A stretch of 28,107 nt of DNA, taken from positions 1 through 28,107 of the forward strand of contig CAMNML010000011.1 in NCBI GenBank assembly GCA_946544685.1. The letters run 5' to 3'. Source of the stretch: an uncultured Caryophanales bacterium (GTDB taxonomy: Bacteria > Bacillota_I > Bacilli_A > RF39 > UBA660). This document shows, one piece after another, positions 14,223 to 23,015 of the stretch (position 1 is the stretch's first letter; each line of letters starts with the position of its first letter). The notes beneath the pieces were generated by a model, which was not told the origin of the DNA, made no database searches, and was given only the letters and a program-made list of their open reading frames with translations. The position numbers and the translations under genes were made by a program.

Positions 14223-14859
14223 AAACAAGAGAAGCAAACATATTAGAAATCATACCTGCAGTATCAGAATAACCTATTACAGTAGATTTAGCACTATTAT
14301 TAAATTGACTGATAACATCTTGAACAGAATTTTGAATATTAGTCTTAACACTTCCTAAAAGAGAATACAAATTTTCACCTTGAGCTCCACCAATAAAACC
14401 AGAATTTGAAATAACTTGTTGAGCTTGATTTAAAATGGTATTAGTAGACTCTACAAAAGAAGGAAGTTTAGCTAAAATATTCCTACAACTCTCTAAATCG
14501 ATTCCTCTAACACCATTAATATTCTCACGAATCAAACTAACATCAAGCATTTTATTAATCTGAACAAACTCAGGAGCAATATAGATAGTATCAGTATTAT
14601 TAGCCCATATTTGAGCCTCACTAATAATTAAAGAAATAACTCTCTCAAAAACAGCATTAATACTTATCAAAAGACTATCAACAGAAGTTTTAAAAACATC
14701 ATTAAAAAATGAAATAGCTTGATTAGAAGCCCATTTATTACTAAGCTCATTAACAATATTATTTTGAATACCATCACCAAGCAAATAAATAAGTTCCTCA
14801 TAAGATTTTTTTATAGACTCAATACATAAATTTACCTGATCAGGATTAAATCCAACCAT
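14221..14859 (-). CDS. WXG100-like T7SS protein, apparent double-hairpin fusion (paralog 2)
   Basis: This 212-aa all-helical protein is paralogous to the 220-aa protein ending at 21651. The shared landmarks are GFNP at the start, W-A-x-N at residue 43 between two helices, a second W-A at 85, RENINGVRGIDLE (111-123), SGFIGGAQ (about 153-160) and Y-x-x-T-A-G near the end. WXG100 proteins are about 100-residue helical hairpins with a central W-x-G; here residues 1-105 and 115-212 each look like one hairpin, the second having F-I-G in place of W-x-G. It has no signal peptide, as expected of a T7SS substrate. It is the last gene of the essC operon and has GGGGGTGATT before its ATG. Role inferred: secreted substrate or partner of EssC. 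Confidence 0.75.
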   Translation of the reverse strand: MVGFNPDQVNLCIESIKKSYEELIYLLGDGIQNNIVNELSNKWASNQAISFFNDVFKTSVDSLLISINAVFERVISLIISEAQIWANNTDTIYIAPEFVQINKMLDVSLIRENINGVRGIDLESCRNILAKLPSFVESTNTILNQAQQVISNSGFIGGAQGENLYSLLGSVKTNIQNSVQDVISQFNNSAKSTVIGYSDTAGMISNMFASLV

Positions 14860-14874
14860 ATAAAATCACCCCCA

Positions 14875-16755
14875 TTAAATAACATTTCCAAATTCATCAT
14901 AATTTATATTCTCATTTGTAGAATAATCAAGAACATTACTTACATATTGACTACCATCAGACTTAAATGTATACGTTTTTTTTATATTTCCCTCTTTAAA
15001 CGCATACAATCTACCTTGAGTATCATAAAATTCAGCATTATCACCATATTGCTTAGAATAAACAGATCCATCTTGTCTATAGAATGTTCCACTATTATTA
15101 GATAAATCTTTAACAGCATTTAAATACTTACTACCATCAGGATTATATGCATACGTACTCTCAATATTATTTGATACAACAGTATTAGAAACGATTTTAC
15201 CATCATAATATTGCTCTTTAGAACCATCAGCCCTATAAAGCGTATAACCTCTCATATCATTCTGATAATTATATTCATCCATAGATCCATCTTTATATAT
15301 ATTTTTAACAATAGCACCTGAATTAGGATCATAAATCTCTACATTTTCACCATTATTTCTAAGTTTCATACCAGTTATATAACTACCAGAAGTACCATTA
15401 ATAGAAGATATAGTTCCATCCTCTTCAAAAGAAAACTTAGTATTATTAACAACATCAAACTTTACTTGACCAGAATCATACTCATCATAAAGTAAATTAC
15501 CATCAACAATATTCTTAGTCATATGACCATCATCATTATAGCATTTAACATTATCATTTGAAACATGATCTTCAATTAACTTACCATTTTTATTATAATT
15601 CTTATAACTATCATCCGAAAAAATTTCCTTTTCAATAGTTCCATTTTCATAAAACTGCTTACCAGTTCCATCAGAATTCAAAACAGACTTTTCCCTACCA
15701 TTTGAATAATACTCAGTTGAAACACTTGAACCATCAGGTTTATAACTATAAACAGTTTTTCTATTATCATTTAACATATTAACAGTTCCATCAGAAAGAA
15801 TATCATAACCAGTTCCATCAGATAAACGATTCATACCTTTGCTTAAAGAATACTTTCCAAGAGTTGTCTTGACTCTAAGATTATTAGGTAACAAAAGATC
15901 TTCATACAAAGTTTTACCACTAGAATCCCTTCCATAAGAATAAGTATCCTTACGATTAGGATTAGTTAAAATAACTTTTAACTCACCAGAATCACTACGA
16001 TTTTTTTCCAAAACAGAACCATTAGGATAATATGTAGTAGAATTCATTTTTGTCTCAGAAGTACCATCTTTTATAAAAACATCCCTATAAGTTAATGAAC
16101 CATCTTTATTAATATCATAATACTTACCATAAGAAGGAAAATGAACACTACCATTAGATAAAACTTCCTTTAATAATATTCCATTAGAAGAATAATACTT
16201 TCTAATACCATCCTCATTAATAACTTTCGAATAAGAAATATCGCCATTTGGACCTGATGTAAGCTTGGTAAAAAAACCATCCTTATAATCTTTATTAATA
16301 TCAGCTAAATCACTAACTTTATTCACATTATTATTATAAATTTGATGTCCCTTTGACGTAGAAGTATTTTCATTATATGACTTTGCCATATTATTAACAA
16401 AATTAGAATCAAAACCATTCTTTTTAATAGAAACAATAGACGTAGATCTTGAACTATTAACATTACTTGAAGATACTGAACTACTATAAGTATTATGAGA
16501 AGATGTAGATTTTGAACTAGGTCTTGCCTTAGGAATACTCGAACTAGAATTACGGATATTTGAAGTTGAAACGTTTACAGTTTCAACTCTTTGTTGTCCT
16601 CTATTTAAAACTTTAGAGCTACGAGCAACATTTAAATTAGAAGAATTAAGATTTGTTTTCATAACACCCTTTATCTGTCTTTTTATATTAGCATTATGAT
16701 TACTAGAAGAAGATTTTCCTTTAACAACCTTTAAATTTTTATTAATACCTAACAT
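14875..16755 (-). CDS. 626-aa repeat protein of the T7SS-like operon (YwqK/YD-like beta repeats), unknown function
   Basis: The first 125 residues are Ser/Asn-rich, basic and low in complexity. From about 165 to the end the protein is a long array of short strands of the form Y-Y-x-x-(N/D)-G-(S/T/K) followed by a polar strand, for example YYPNGS, YSYKPDGS, YYSNGRE, FYENGT, NYNKNGK, YRADGS, AYNPDGS, FYRQDGS. This resembles YwqK-type and RHS/YD-type repeats, not any enzyme. There is no signal peptide or membrane helix. It lies 11 bases after esaB and 15 before the WXG-like gene, with a perfect AGGAGGT 6 bases before its ATG. It is thus most likely a T7SS substrate, surface protein or substrate chaperone (inference). 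An alternative is an immunity-type protein, since YwqK homologs accompany T7SS toxins. Confidence 0.65.
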   Translation of the reverse strand: MLGINKNLKVVKGKSSSSNHNANIKRQIKGVMKTNLNSSNLNVARSSKVLNRGQQRVETVNVSTSNIRNSSSSIPKARPSSKSTSSHNTYSSSVSSSNVNSSRSTSIVSIKKNGFDSNFVNNMAKSYNENTSTSKGHQIYNNNVNKVSDLADINKDYKDGFFTKLTSGPNGDISYSKVINEDGIRKYYSSNGILLKEVLSNGSVHFPSYGKYYDINKDGSLTYRDVFIKDGTSETKMNSTTYYPNGSVLEKNRSDSGELKVILTNPNRKDTYSYGRDSSGKTLYEDLLLPNNLRVKTTLGKYSLSKGMNRLSDGTGYDILSDGTVNMLNDNRKTVYSYKPDGSSVSTEYYSNGREKSVLNSDGTGKQFYENGTIEKEIFSDDSYKNYNKNGKLIEDHVSNDNVKCYNDDGHMTKNIVDGNLLYDEYDSGQVKFDVVNNTKFSFEEDGTISSINGTSGSYITGMKLRNNGENVEIYDPNSGAIVKNIYKDGSMDEYNYQNDMRGYTLYRADGSKEQYYDGKIVSNTVVSNNIESTYAYNPDGSKYLNAVKDLSNNSGTFYRQDGSVYSKQYGDNAEFYDTQGRLYAFKEGNIKKTYTFKSDGSQYVSNVLDYSTNENINYDEFGNVI

Positions 16756-16766
16756 TATACAACCTC

Positions 16767-17030
16767 CTATTCACCTAAAATAATTAATAATTCACAACCA
16801 TTTCTAATATCAGTATTAATAACTATTTCATTATTATTATAAATCCTTGAATTATTTTTATTAATAAAAACATAATTTCTATCAATATCAATAGGACAAT
16901 TAATTAAATCAGAAATAGACTTTATAACAAGTTTTTTTATTTTCCAAACAATTTCATTAACAGGAATAAAAACATCATAATCAACATCATAATCTGGAAA
17001 AATAAACTTAACTAAAACCTTATTCTCCAT
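16767..17030 (-). CDS. esaB: EsaB/YukD-like ubiquitin-fold T7SS protein
   Basis: This 87-aa protein begins MENKVLVKFIFPDYDVDYDVFIPVN and ends in a strand CELLIILGE, the size and strand pattern of the YukD/EsaB ubiquitin-like family found in Firmicutes type VII systems, where it is a cytoplasmic regulator of the apparatus. Sequence matching is weak by eye; the assignment rests on size, fold pattern and its position directly after essC. The ATG at 17030 has GGAGG 6 bases upstream and overlaps the essC stop by 11 bases, so translation is coupled. A longer frame from 17051 would start inside essC without a better site. Confidence 0.75.
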   Translation of the reverse strand: MENKVLVKFIFPDYDVDYDVFIPVNEIVWKIKKLVIKSISDLINCPIDIDRNYVFINKNNSRIYNNNEIVINTDIRNGCELLIILGE

Positions 17031-20000
17031 AATCATCCTCCACATCCTCACTTATAAAATCAATAAACTTAACCAATTCACCATATCCCTCATTAACAAC
17101 ATATCCCATATCATTCTTTAAATTAGAAGACATCTCTTTTGAAACCGTTGAAAGATGAATAAGATTTTGATCAGTAACACCTCTACCAATCCAAATACCA
17201 TTGTTAACATTGAATATATTAGTAAACCAACTCTCAAAAGTAAACTTTCTCATTCTATTAAAATCATCAAATATAATAACACCAATTCTCTCATAATCCT
17301 TTATAAGTTGAGTAAATTTAATAATTTTATTACTATCTTTTATAGATGATACAAATTTAGATATACCATAAATTAATATAACACCACTGTTCATAGACTT
17401 CTCAGAAATTAATTTCTCTAAATAAATAATCAAATTATCAAGAATTGACTCAAAATTACTTGTATAATAATTATTAATACCAGTTAATCCAAGCTCATTA
17501 ACACAATCAAATATAATTAAATCCATATTATTAAAACCAGTAAGAATAGAAATCAAACTCTTAGAAAAATTTAACAAATTATCAATCCTATTAGAACAAA
17601 CAATATAACCTAAATTTGACAAAACATCTATAGTTGAAACATCTAAATTATTTTTAGATATACCAACAGGAATATTTCGTAAATCAGAAATTTTAGATAA
17701 AACATCGTCAATTCTAACAATAGATGGAAGAGTAGGAATAATATCAGCTTTTAAAGTATTAATCTCACATTGCTTACGAATAAAACCATTTATAAAATCA
17801 TTAAACAAATCTTTATCCTCAACAATGCTGGCAACTTGAAATTGATGAATAGCATCATTTTTAAATAAACCACGACCAACCATATCTCTTAAAACAACAT
17901 TTACACGTGTTCCAAATAAAGAAGGATAATCACTATCACTCTTTAATCTAAATGTATATATATTATGACAATTTTGAGAAATTCTATTATGAACAGAATT
18001 AATCGCATTACAAGTAATAATAAATACAATACCATAACGTTCAGAATCTCGAATTAAATCAGGTAATTCATCATATATACTAGAATTATTTTCATAAATA
18101 GAATCATAATTGTTCAATATAACAACCTTTAAAGGTAAAGTATTACCACTATTATTAATATAATTTAAATACTCTCCACCATAATCAGCAAATAATTTCT
18201 TCCTATTTAAAATTTCATCCTTTAACATCTTAAATAGATTATTATACTTCTCATCATCACCTATAAATACAAGACCACCTACATGAGGTAATTTAGAATA
18301 CCTTCTAAATGACTCAGAACCATAATCTACAATATAATAATTTAGTTCAGAAACACTATGATCTTTAGTAGAAGAATAAATAATCTCATCAATCATCATT
18401 TCTCTTTCGCTACCATCATTACCATAAATAATAGTATTACCATCACTTAAAAAATTAAACACAACAATATCCTGCTTTTGCGCCTCAGGAGCATCATATT
18501 CACCAATAATAGCCTCAACCTCAAAAGGTTTAACACTATAATTATACTTATGCTCTAAATTATTAACTAAAACAACCTCGGGAATATTATCCAACCATAA
18601 CTTACGTGATTTTTTTGAACAACTATTAGAAGCATCAATAATTGACTTTATAACATTTGATAATTGTTCACCTTTAGGAGGAATACTAATTCCACTAGAA
18701 GCTTGAACACTTTTAATTACAAAACCACTATCATCAATAAAATTAACACTCTTATCAACCTGTTTAACAATTTTATCATAAGGATAATACTTAGCGCCAC
18801 ACCAAGCAGACTGACCTAAAGCATAATATTCATCATAACCAACCTGTAAATAAAATCTTCCAACTTGTTTCAAATAAGCAGCATCAGTCTTCTTAAGCAT
18901 TTCCCTACTATCAGACTCATCTTGAACTTTAAGACAAACTCTAAAACGAGTATTAGACCAAATCTGATCATTAACAACACCAGAAGGTTTTTGTGTAGCA
19001 AGAATTAAATGAACACCCAAACTACGACCAATACGAGCAACACTAATAAGATTATCCATAAAATCAGGTTGTTGACTCTTTAGTTCAGCAAACTCGTCAC
19101 AAATTATAAATAAATGAGAAACAGGTTCCTTTAACTTACCATCATGATAAAAACGTTGATACTTATAAATATCCATAGTTGACTCACCAAGTTGATTTCT
19201 AGCCTGATTAAATAAAGCCTGTCTCCTTTTAACTTCACTATCAATACTAACTAAAGTTCTATCCATCTCAGCCTTATCAAGATTAGTAATTGTACCCGCT
19301 AAATGAGGAAGTGAAATACCAGTAGCTCTATTCTCAAACGCTAAAGCAAGACCACCACCCTTATAATCAATTAAAATAAATGAAACATCATCAGGACTAT
19401 AATTAATACACATAGATAAAATATAAGTAATAATAAATTCAGACTTACCACTACCTGTAGTACCCGCAATCAAACCGTGTGGACCATGAAACTTTTCATG
19501 TAAATCAAGATACATCAAATCTCCCTGTTCATCAACACCAATTTCGCACCTCAAACTTGAAGTTGAATCATTCATACTCCATCTATTTAAAATATTTAAC
19601 TGTTCAACTTTACCAACACCTTCCATCTCTAAAAATGAAATTGTATTTGGTAAAGAATTTAAACTTTCTTCAAACTCAATTGGAACATTAGAAACATATC
19701 TAACAACATCCATCATATTTATATTATACTTAATTTCATCATGAAAGAAAATTTGTTCTTGCTTTTCATAAGAATTCTTCAAAACACCAGATTGATTTTC
19801 ATCTAACATAATAAAATTATTACATTTACTTGGTAACTTACTTAACCTATTCTCAGATATAATTAAACTAAAACCATAATTACCATCACTTTCAGTTAAA
19901 GTCTCAAAAAAATCATATCTCTTAACCTTGTCATAATCATCAACAAGTATTAAATAATGTGGTTTATTATTCTTAGAATCACCATTTCCAGACTCAATTC

Positions 20001-21558
20001 TAGAATTAATCTCAATATTTAAATACTCAGCAACACTTTTTGAACTCTCATAATCAGAACAAAAAAACCTAAAGCTTTTATCATTAGAAAAAGAATGATT
20101 CAAATATCGCAAATAATCAAAAGGAGAATTCTCATCAGTAAAAGTAACAATCTTTAAATCTTCATAACTATAAAAAGATAAAAATTGAATCAAAATATTA
20201 TTAATAAAATTAACTGTTCTAGACTTATTACCCATTATAGCGGTAATTATATTATCATAAAAAGAATAACCTATAGGAACATTTTCAATATATTTAGAAT
20301 CTTCAACAAGCTTATCAGCCTGTTTTTTTAGTTCACTCTCATCAATAGTAAAGCCTTCTTTAGGATACTGAATTTCAGCATTCAACAACTCATTTCCTAC
20401 ACCTATTCTAGCAACAAGAAAATCATTTTGATCAATTCTCTTAGACCAAAAGTTAATATTTTTAGACTTAATATTATTTAAACACTCATCAACAGTAATT
20501 AAATTCTCAAGTAAAATAACTTTTTGAAGCTTAGCTTCATCACTTAACTCTTTCGACTTTTCACCCAAATACTTTGTATACTTATCAATAATTTTCTTCA
20601 TACGCTTCTTTTGAAGTCTTTTATTAAATAAATTAATAACCAAAGGCCACACTAAAGAAGACAAAAGCATCGCAAATCCCATCACAATTTGAAGAATAGA
20701 ACCTTGACCAGAAGAAAACCTCATAAAGTTATTAATAATCATTACAATAGAAACAAGTCCCATAGTAAACATAGGGCCAATAACTAATATAAGTGGCATT
20801 TCACTATTAGCGCCATCCCTAGGAGGTTGGCTTAATTCAATTTTTTTAGTTTCAATTACTCTTCTAATTCTAGGAGCCTTAGAAGCATAATCATTCTTAT
20901 TATATAAATCAACATCTTTTATATCCATCTCAACAGGTTCATAATAATTAAATTGGTATGGCATAATTTTAGCGCTATCAGAATAAATTGTTAAATTGCT
21001 TACACTATTAATAAAAAACATTTTATTAATAAATAATAATCGTAAGCCATAAATATTTAGCTCATCGCCATTTTTTATTACATATGGATAATTAGAAATA
21101 GATTTCTTATTAACATAAACATTACCTGAAAAATCATCATTTTTCTGTAAAACAAGATCATTATCAATATAACAAATTCCTAACATATAATTATTAAAAA
21201 AAGGACAATCATAAACAATATTACAAGATTTAGTATTACCTATAATCAGCTTAGTATCCTTACTATAAGAATATGTCTTCATAATAGAATCATCAGAACT
21301 AACATATAAAAGATATGAAACATTATCCCTTTTTACAACATAAAAATTATTAGGAACAAGTAAAACATCATCAACAATTATATTATTCTCAATAACCTTA
21401 ACATCACTAGTACTATATAAAACCCATTTACCTTCACGAGCATCAATATTTATTAATTTGCTATCACTCATTTTATCATCAAAAGAAAAACTACCAGATA
21501 CTTCATTTGGTAATCTAAAATCTAATATTTTTTCAACTAAAAATAATGATATCTTCAT
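17020..21558 (-). CDS. essC: EssC-type T7SS ATPase (FHA-like N terminus, FtsK/SpoIIIE domains)
   Basis: This 1512-aa protein is the membrane motor of a type VIIb secretion system. Residues 1-190 form FHA-like beta domains. Two membrane helices follow (about 255-280 and 290-315), then three FtsK/SpoIIIE-type domains. The first has an intact Walker A, GTTGSGKS (about residue 695), and Walker B, LFIICDEFAE (about 820), plus ILATQKPSGVVNDQIWSNTRF, typical of EssC. The second (GNDGSEREM near 1046) and third (near 1320) lack the GK-S/T of a P-loop. Size and order match EssC and not FtsK. The ATG at 21558 has AGGGGTG 6 bases away; the GTG at 21567 would overlap that site. It heads the operon essC-esaB-repeat protein-WXG-like. 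Confidence 0.92.
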   Translation of the reverse strand: MKISLFLVEKILDFRLPNEVSGSFSFDDKMSDSKLINIDAREGKWVLYSTSDVKVIENNIIVDDVLLVPNNFYVVKRDNVSYLLYVSSDDSIMKTYSYSKDTKLIIGNTKSCNIVYDCPFFNNYMLGICYIDNDLVLQKNDDFSGNVYVNKKSISNYPYVIKNGDELNIYGLRLLFINKMFFINSVSNLTIYSDSAKIMPYQFNYYEPVEMDIKDVDLYNKNDYASKAPRIRRVIETKKIELSQPPRDGANSEMPLILVIGPMFTMGLVSIVMIINNFMRFSSGQGSILQIVMGFAMLLSSLVWPLVINLFNKRLQKKRMKKIIDKYTKYLGEKSKELSDEAKLQKVILLENLITVDECLNNIKSKNINFWSKRIDQNDFLVARIGVGNELLNAEIQYPKEGFTIDESELKKQADKLVEDSKYIENVPIGYSFYDNIITAIMGNKSRTVNFINNILIQFLSFYSYEDLKIVTFTDENSPFDYLRYLNHSFSNDKSFRFFCSDYESSKSVAEYLNIEINSRIESGNGDSKNNKPHYLILVDDYDKVKRYDFFETLTESDGNYGFSLIISENRLSKLPSKCNNFIMLDENQSGVLKNSYEKQEQIFFHDEIKYNINMMDVVRYVSNVPIEFEESLNSLPNTISFLEMEGVGKVEQLNILNRWSMNDSTSSLRCEIGVDEQGDLMYLDLHEKFHGPHGLIAGTTGSGKSEFIITYILSMCINYSPDDVSFILIDYKGGGLALAFENRATGISLPHLAGTITNLDKAEMDRTLVSIDSEVKRRQALFNQARNQLGESTMDIYKYQRFYHDGKLKEPVSHLFIICDEFAELKSQQPDFMDNLISVARIGRSLGVHLILATQKPSGVVNDQIWSNTRFRVCLKVQDESDSREMLKKTDAAYLKQVGRFYLQVGYDEYYALGQSAWCGAKYYPYDKIVKQVDKSVNFIDDSGFVIKSVQASSGISIPPKGEQLSNVIKSIIDASNSCSKKSRKLWLDNIPEVVLVNNLEHKYNYSVKPFEVEAIIGEYDAPEAQKQDIVVFNFLSDGNTIIYGNDGSEREMMIDEIIYSSTKDHSVSELNYYIVDYGSESFRRYSKLPHVGGLVFIGDDEKYNNLFKMLKDEILNRKKLFADYGGEYLNYINNSGNTLPLKVVILNNYDSIYENNSSIYDELPDLIRDSERYGIVFIITCNAINSVHNRISQNCHNIYTFRLKSDSDYPSLFGTRVNVVLRDMVGRGLFKNDAIHQFQVASIVEDKDLFNDFINGFIRKQCEINTLKADIIPTLPSIVRIDDVLSKISDLRNIPVGISKNNLDVSTIDVLSNLGYIVCSNRIDNLLNFSKSLISILTGFNNMDLIIFDCVNELGLTGINNYYTSNFESILDNLIIYLEKLISEKSMNSGVILIYGISKFVSSIKDSNKIIKFTQLIKDYERIGVIIFDDFNRMRKFTFESWFTNIFNVNNGIWIGRGVTDQNLIHLSTVSKEMSSNLKNDMGYVVNEGYGELVKFIDFISEDVEDDYGE

Positions 21559-21580
21559 AGTACTCACCCCTATTATAATA

Positions 21581-21586
21581 AGTATA
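21581..21586 (-). promoter_or_regulatory. Possible -10 box of the essC operon
   Basis: TATACT on the minus strand, preceded by TGTGT. A second candidate, TATAAT, lies closer to the start. No convincing -35 is seen in the T-rich upstream DNA. Confidence 0.35.
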
Positions 21587-21615
21587 ACACAATAAAAAGC
21601 AAAAAAAAAGAAAAA

Positions 21616-21643
21616 TAAAAAAAAGCCACCAAAAAGGTAACTT
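21616..21643 (-). terminator. Intrinsic terminator after the first WXG-like gene
   Basis: An 8-bp stem with two G-U pairs on the minus strand (21623-21630 with 21636-21643) has a 5-nt loop, then eight U. It separates this gene from essC. Confidence 0.75.
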
Positions 21644-21650
21644 ATAATTC

Positions 21651-22313
21651 TTATTCACCAGCAAAAGCTTGAGCGATTCTTCCTGCTGTATTTTCATATT
21701 GTTCTACAGTAGTTTTAACCTTTAATTGACAATCTGAATTGATATATTCAACTGCAGATTCAATATTTCTTTTAATAACATTAATAGAATCAACTAAATT
21801 ACTCTCTTGAGCTCCACCAACAAATCCACTATCTCTAACAGCCTCAATAGCAGAATTCAAAGCAGTAGTAGTATCACTAAGAATATCACTTAATTGAGAA
21901 GTAATACCTTGAACTGCCTCCAAATCAATACCTCTAATTCCATTAATGTTTTCACGTACATTACTAACATCTAAACTCTTAGTAATAACATTTAAAGATT
22001 GGCTTTGATACTCTGATTGAGTATCACCTGCCCAAGTAATAGCAGCACTATTAATACTTTCAACAACACTATTAAATACCATAGTTATTCCGCCTCTATT
22101 AGAATCACCAATAATATTATCAACTTGCTCCTTTACAACAGTATTAAAAAAATCAACTGCTACATTACAAGCCCATATTTCAGACATACGATTAACAAAC
22201 TTATTTTGCATTCCATCAAAGAAAGCATTTACAGTATTTTCATATGCAGATTGAACCCTTCTAATTGTTTGAGCAACAAGCTCAGGATTAAAACCAGTCA
22301 TTCCATTATTCAT
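21651..22313 (-). CDS. WXG100-like T7SS protein, apparent double-hairpin fusion (paralog 1)
   Basis: This 220-aa helical protein has no signal peptide. W-A-C-N (47-50) sits between two helices at the place of the WXG turn. A second W-A (94) follows, then RENINGIRGIDLE (120-132), SGFVGGAQ (about 152-159) and a C-terminal helix ending QYENTAGRIAQAFAGE, close to the Y-x-x-x-(D/E) tail of WXG100 proteins but with Ala in the acidic place. It is the paralog of the 212-aa protein at the other end of the essC operon. Its promoter is strong, GGAGG lies 7 bases before the ATG, and it has its own terminator, so it may be made in larger amounts than the apparatus, as substrates usually are. Confidence 0.78.
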   Translation of the reverse strand: MNNGMTGFNPELVAQTIRRVQSAYENTVNAFFDGMQNKFVNRMSEIWACNVAVDFFNTVVKEQVDNIIGDSNRGGITMVFNSVVESINSAAITWAGDTQSEYQSQSLNVITKSLDVSNVRENINGIRGIDLEAVQGITSQLSDILSDTTTALNSAIEAVRDSGFVGGAQESNLVDSINVIKRNIESAVEYINSDCQLKVKTTVEQYENTAGRIAQAFAGE

Positions 22314-22341
22314 TTATATTCCTCCATTCATGATAGAACTT

Positions 22342-22361
22342 TACCCTATCTATTTAGGATA
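22342..22361. promoter_or_regulatory. Inverted repeat next to the -10 box of the WXG-like gene
   Basis: TACCCTA - 6 nt - TAGGATA, arms complementary except for one G-U pair/mismatch, overlapping the -10 by three bases and extending downstream. The position fits an operator or 5' UTR hairpin; there is no U-run, so it is not a terminator. Confidence 0.35.
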
Positions 22362-22388
22362 ATAACACACAATTTATTAAAAAGTCAA
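22359..22388 (-). promoter_or_regulatory. Promoter of the first WXG-like gene
   Basis: Minus strand: -35 TTGACT (22383-22388), 18-nt spacer, -10 TATTAT (22359-22364). This is the best -35 match noted in the window. Confidence 0.65.
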
Positions 22389-22415
22389 TAAAATCAAAAC
22401 AAAAAAAATCACACT

Positions 22416-23015
22416 TTACAAATTATCCCAATCGATAATCTCATCCTTATAAAAATATATATCATCATGTTCACTAATTTCACGCAAAATATGGCAAGGA
22501 TTTCCAACAGCTACAACATTAGAAGGAATATCTTTAGTAACAACACTTCCTGCTCCAATAACGCTATTATCACCAATACTAACACCAGGCAAAACAATTG
22601 AACCCGCACCAAGCCAAACATTATTTCCTATATGAACATCTTTAACATATAAATACTTTTTACTACGTAAATAAGGATTAATAGGATGACCAGAAGTAAT
22701 TATATTAACATTAGGTCCAATTAAAACATTATCACCAATATAAATATTTCCATCATCAACAAATGTTACATTAAAATTAATATAAACGCCATTACCAACA
22801 TGAACATTCCTCAAACCCCAATTTGAATGAATTGGTGGTTCAACAAAACAAGAGCCAACTGAACCAAACATTTTATCAATTAAAAAAATACGCTTTTCAA
22901 TATCATTTACAGAAGTCCTATTAAACTCATCCACTAAACCCAATGACTCTTTTTTTTCATCATCGCCATAAGGTAAAAACAATAATCCTTTCTCCTTACG
23001 TTCAACATCTGTCAC
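22416..23015 (-). CDS. LacA/Maa-type sugar O-acetyltransferase (left-handed beta-helix)
   Basis: This 199-aa protein would transfer acetyl from acetyl-CoA to a sugar hydroxyl. It has the short helical N-terminal cap of the maltose/galactoside acetyltransferase family and hexapeptide repeats (IYIGDNVLIGPNVNI, VHIGNNVWLGAGSIVLPGV, SIGDNSVIGAGSVVTKDI). The catalytic histidine lies in SGHPINPYLR (His110), and the end is VVAVGNPCHILREI. The length fits the family. It is last in an operon after two glycosyltransferases, overlapping the GT2 gene by 4 bases with a GTG start at 23015, so it probably acetylates the same glycan or its precursor. No clear terminator follows. Confidence 0.9.
   Translation of the reverse strand: MTDVERKEKGLLFLPYGDDEKKESLGLVDEFNRTSVNDIEKRIFLIDKMFGSVGSCFVEPPIHSNWGLRNVHVGNGVYINFNVTFVDDGNIYIGDNVLIGPNVNIITSGHPINPYLRSKKYLYVKDVHIGNNVWLGAGSIVLPGVSIGDNSVIGAGSVVTKDIPSNVVAVGNPCHILREISEHDDIYFYKDEIIDWDNL

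Noticed and set aside
17020..21558. Chromosome-partitioning FtsK/SpoIIIE
   Set aside because: FHA-like N terminus, two (not four) membrane helices, three ATPase-type domains, no gamma domain, and linkage to an EsaB-like and a WXG-like gene all favour EssC.
22017..22391. 124-aa open frame on the plus strand
   Set aside because: It is antisense to the WXG-like gene and its promoter. The minus-strand gene has a paralog, promoter and binding site; the plus-strand frame has none.
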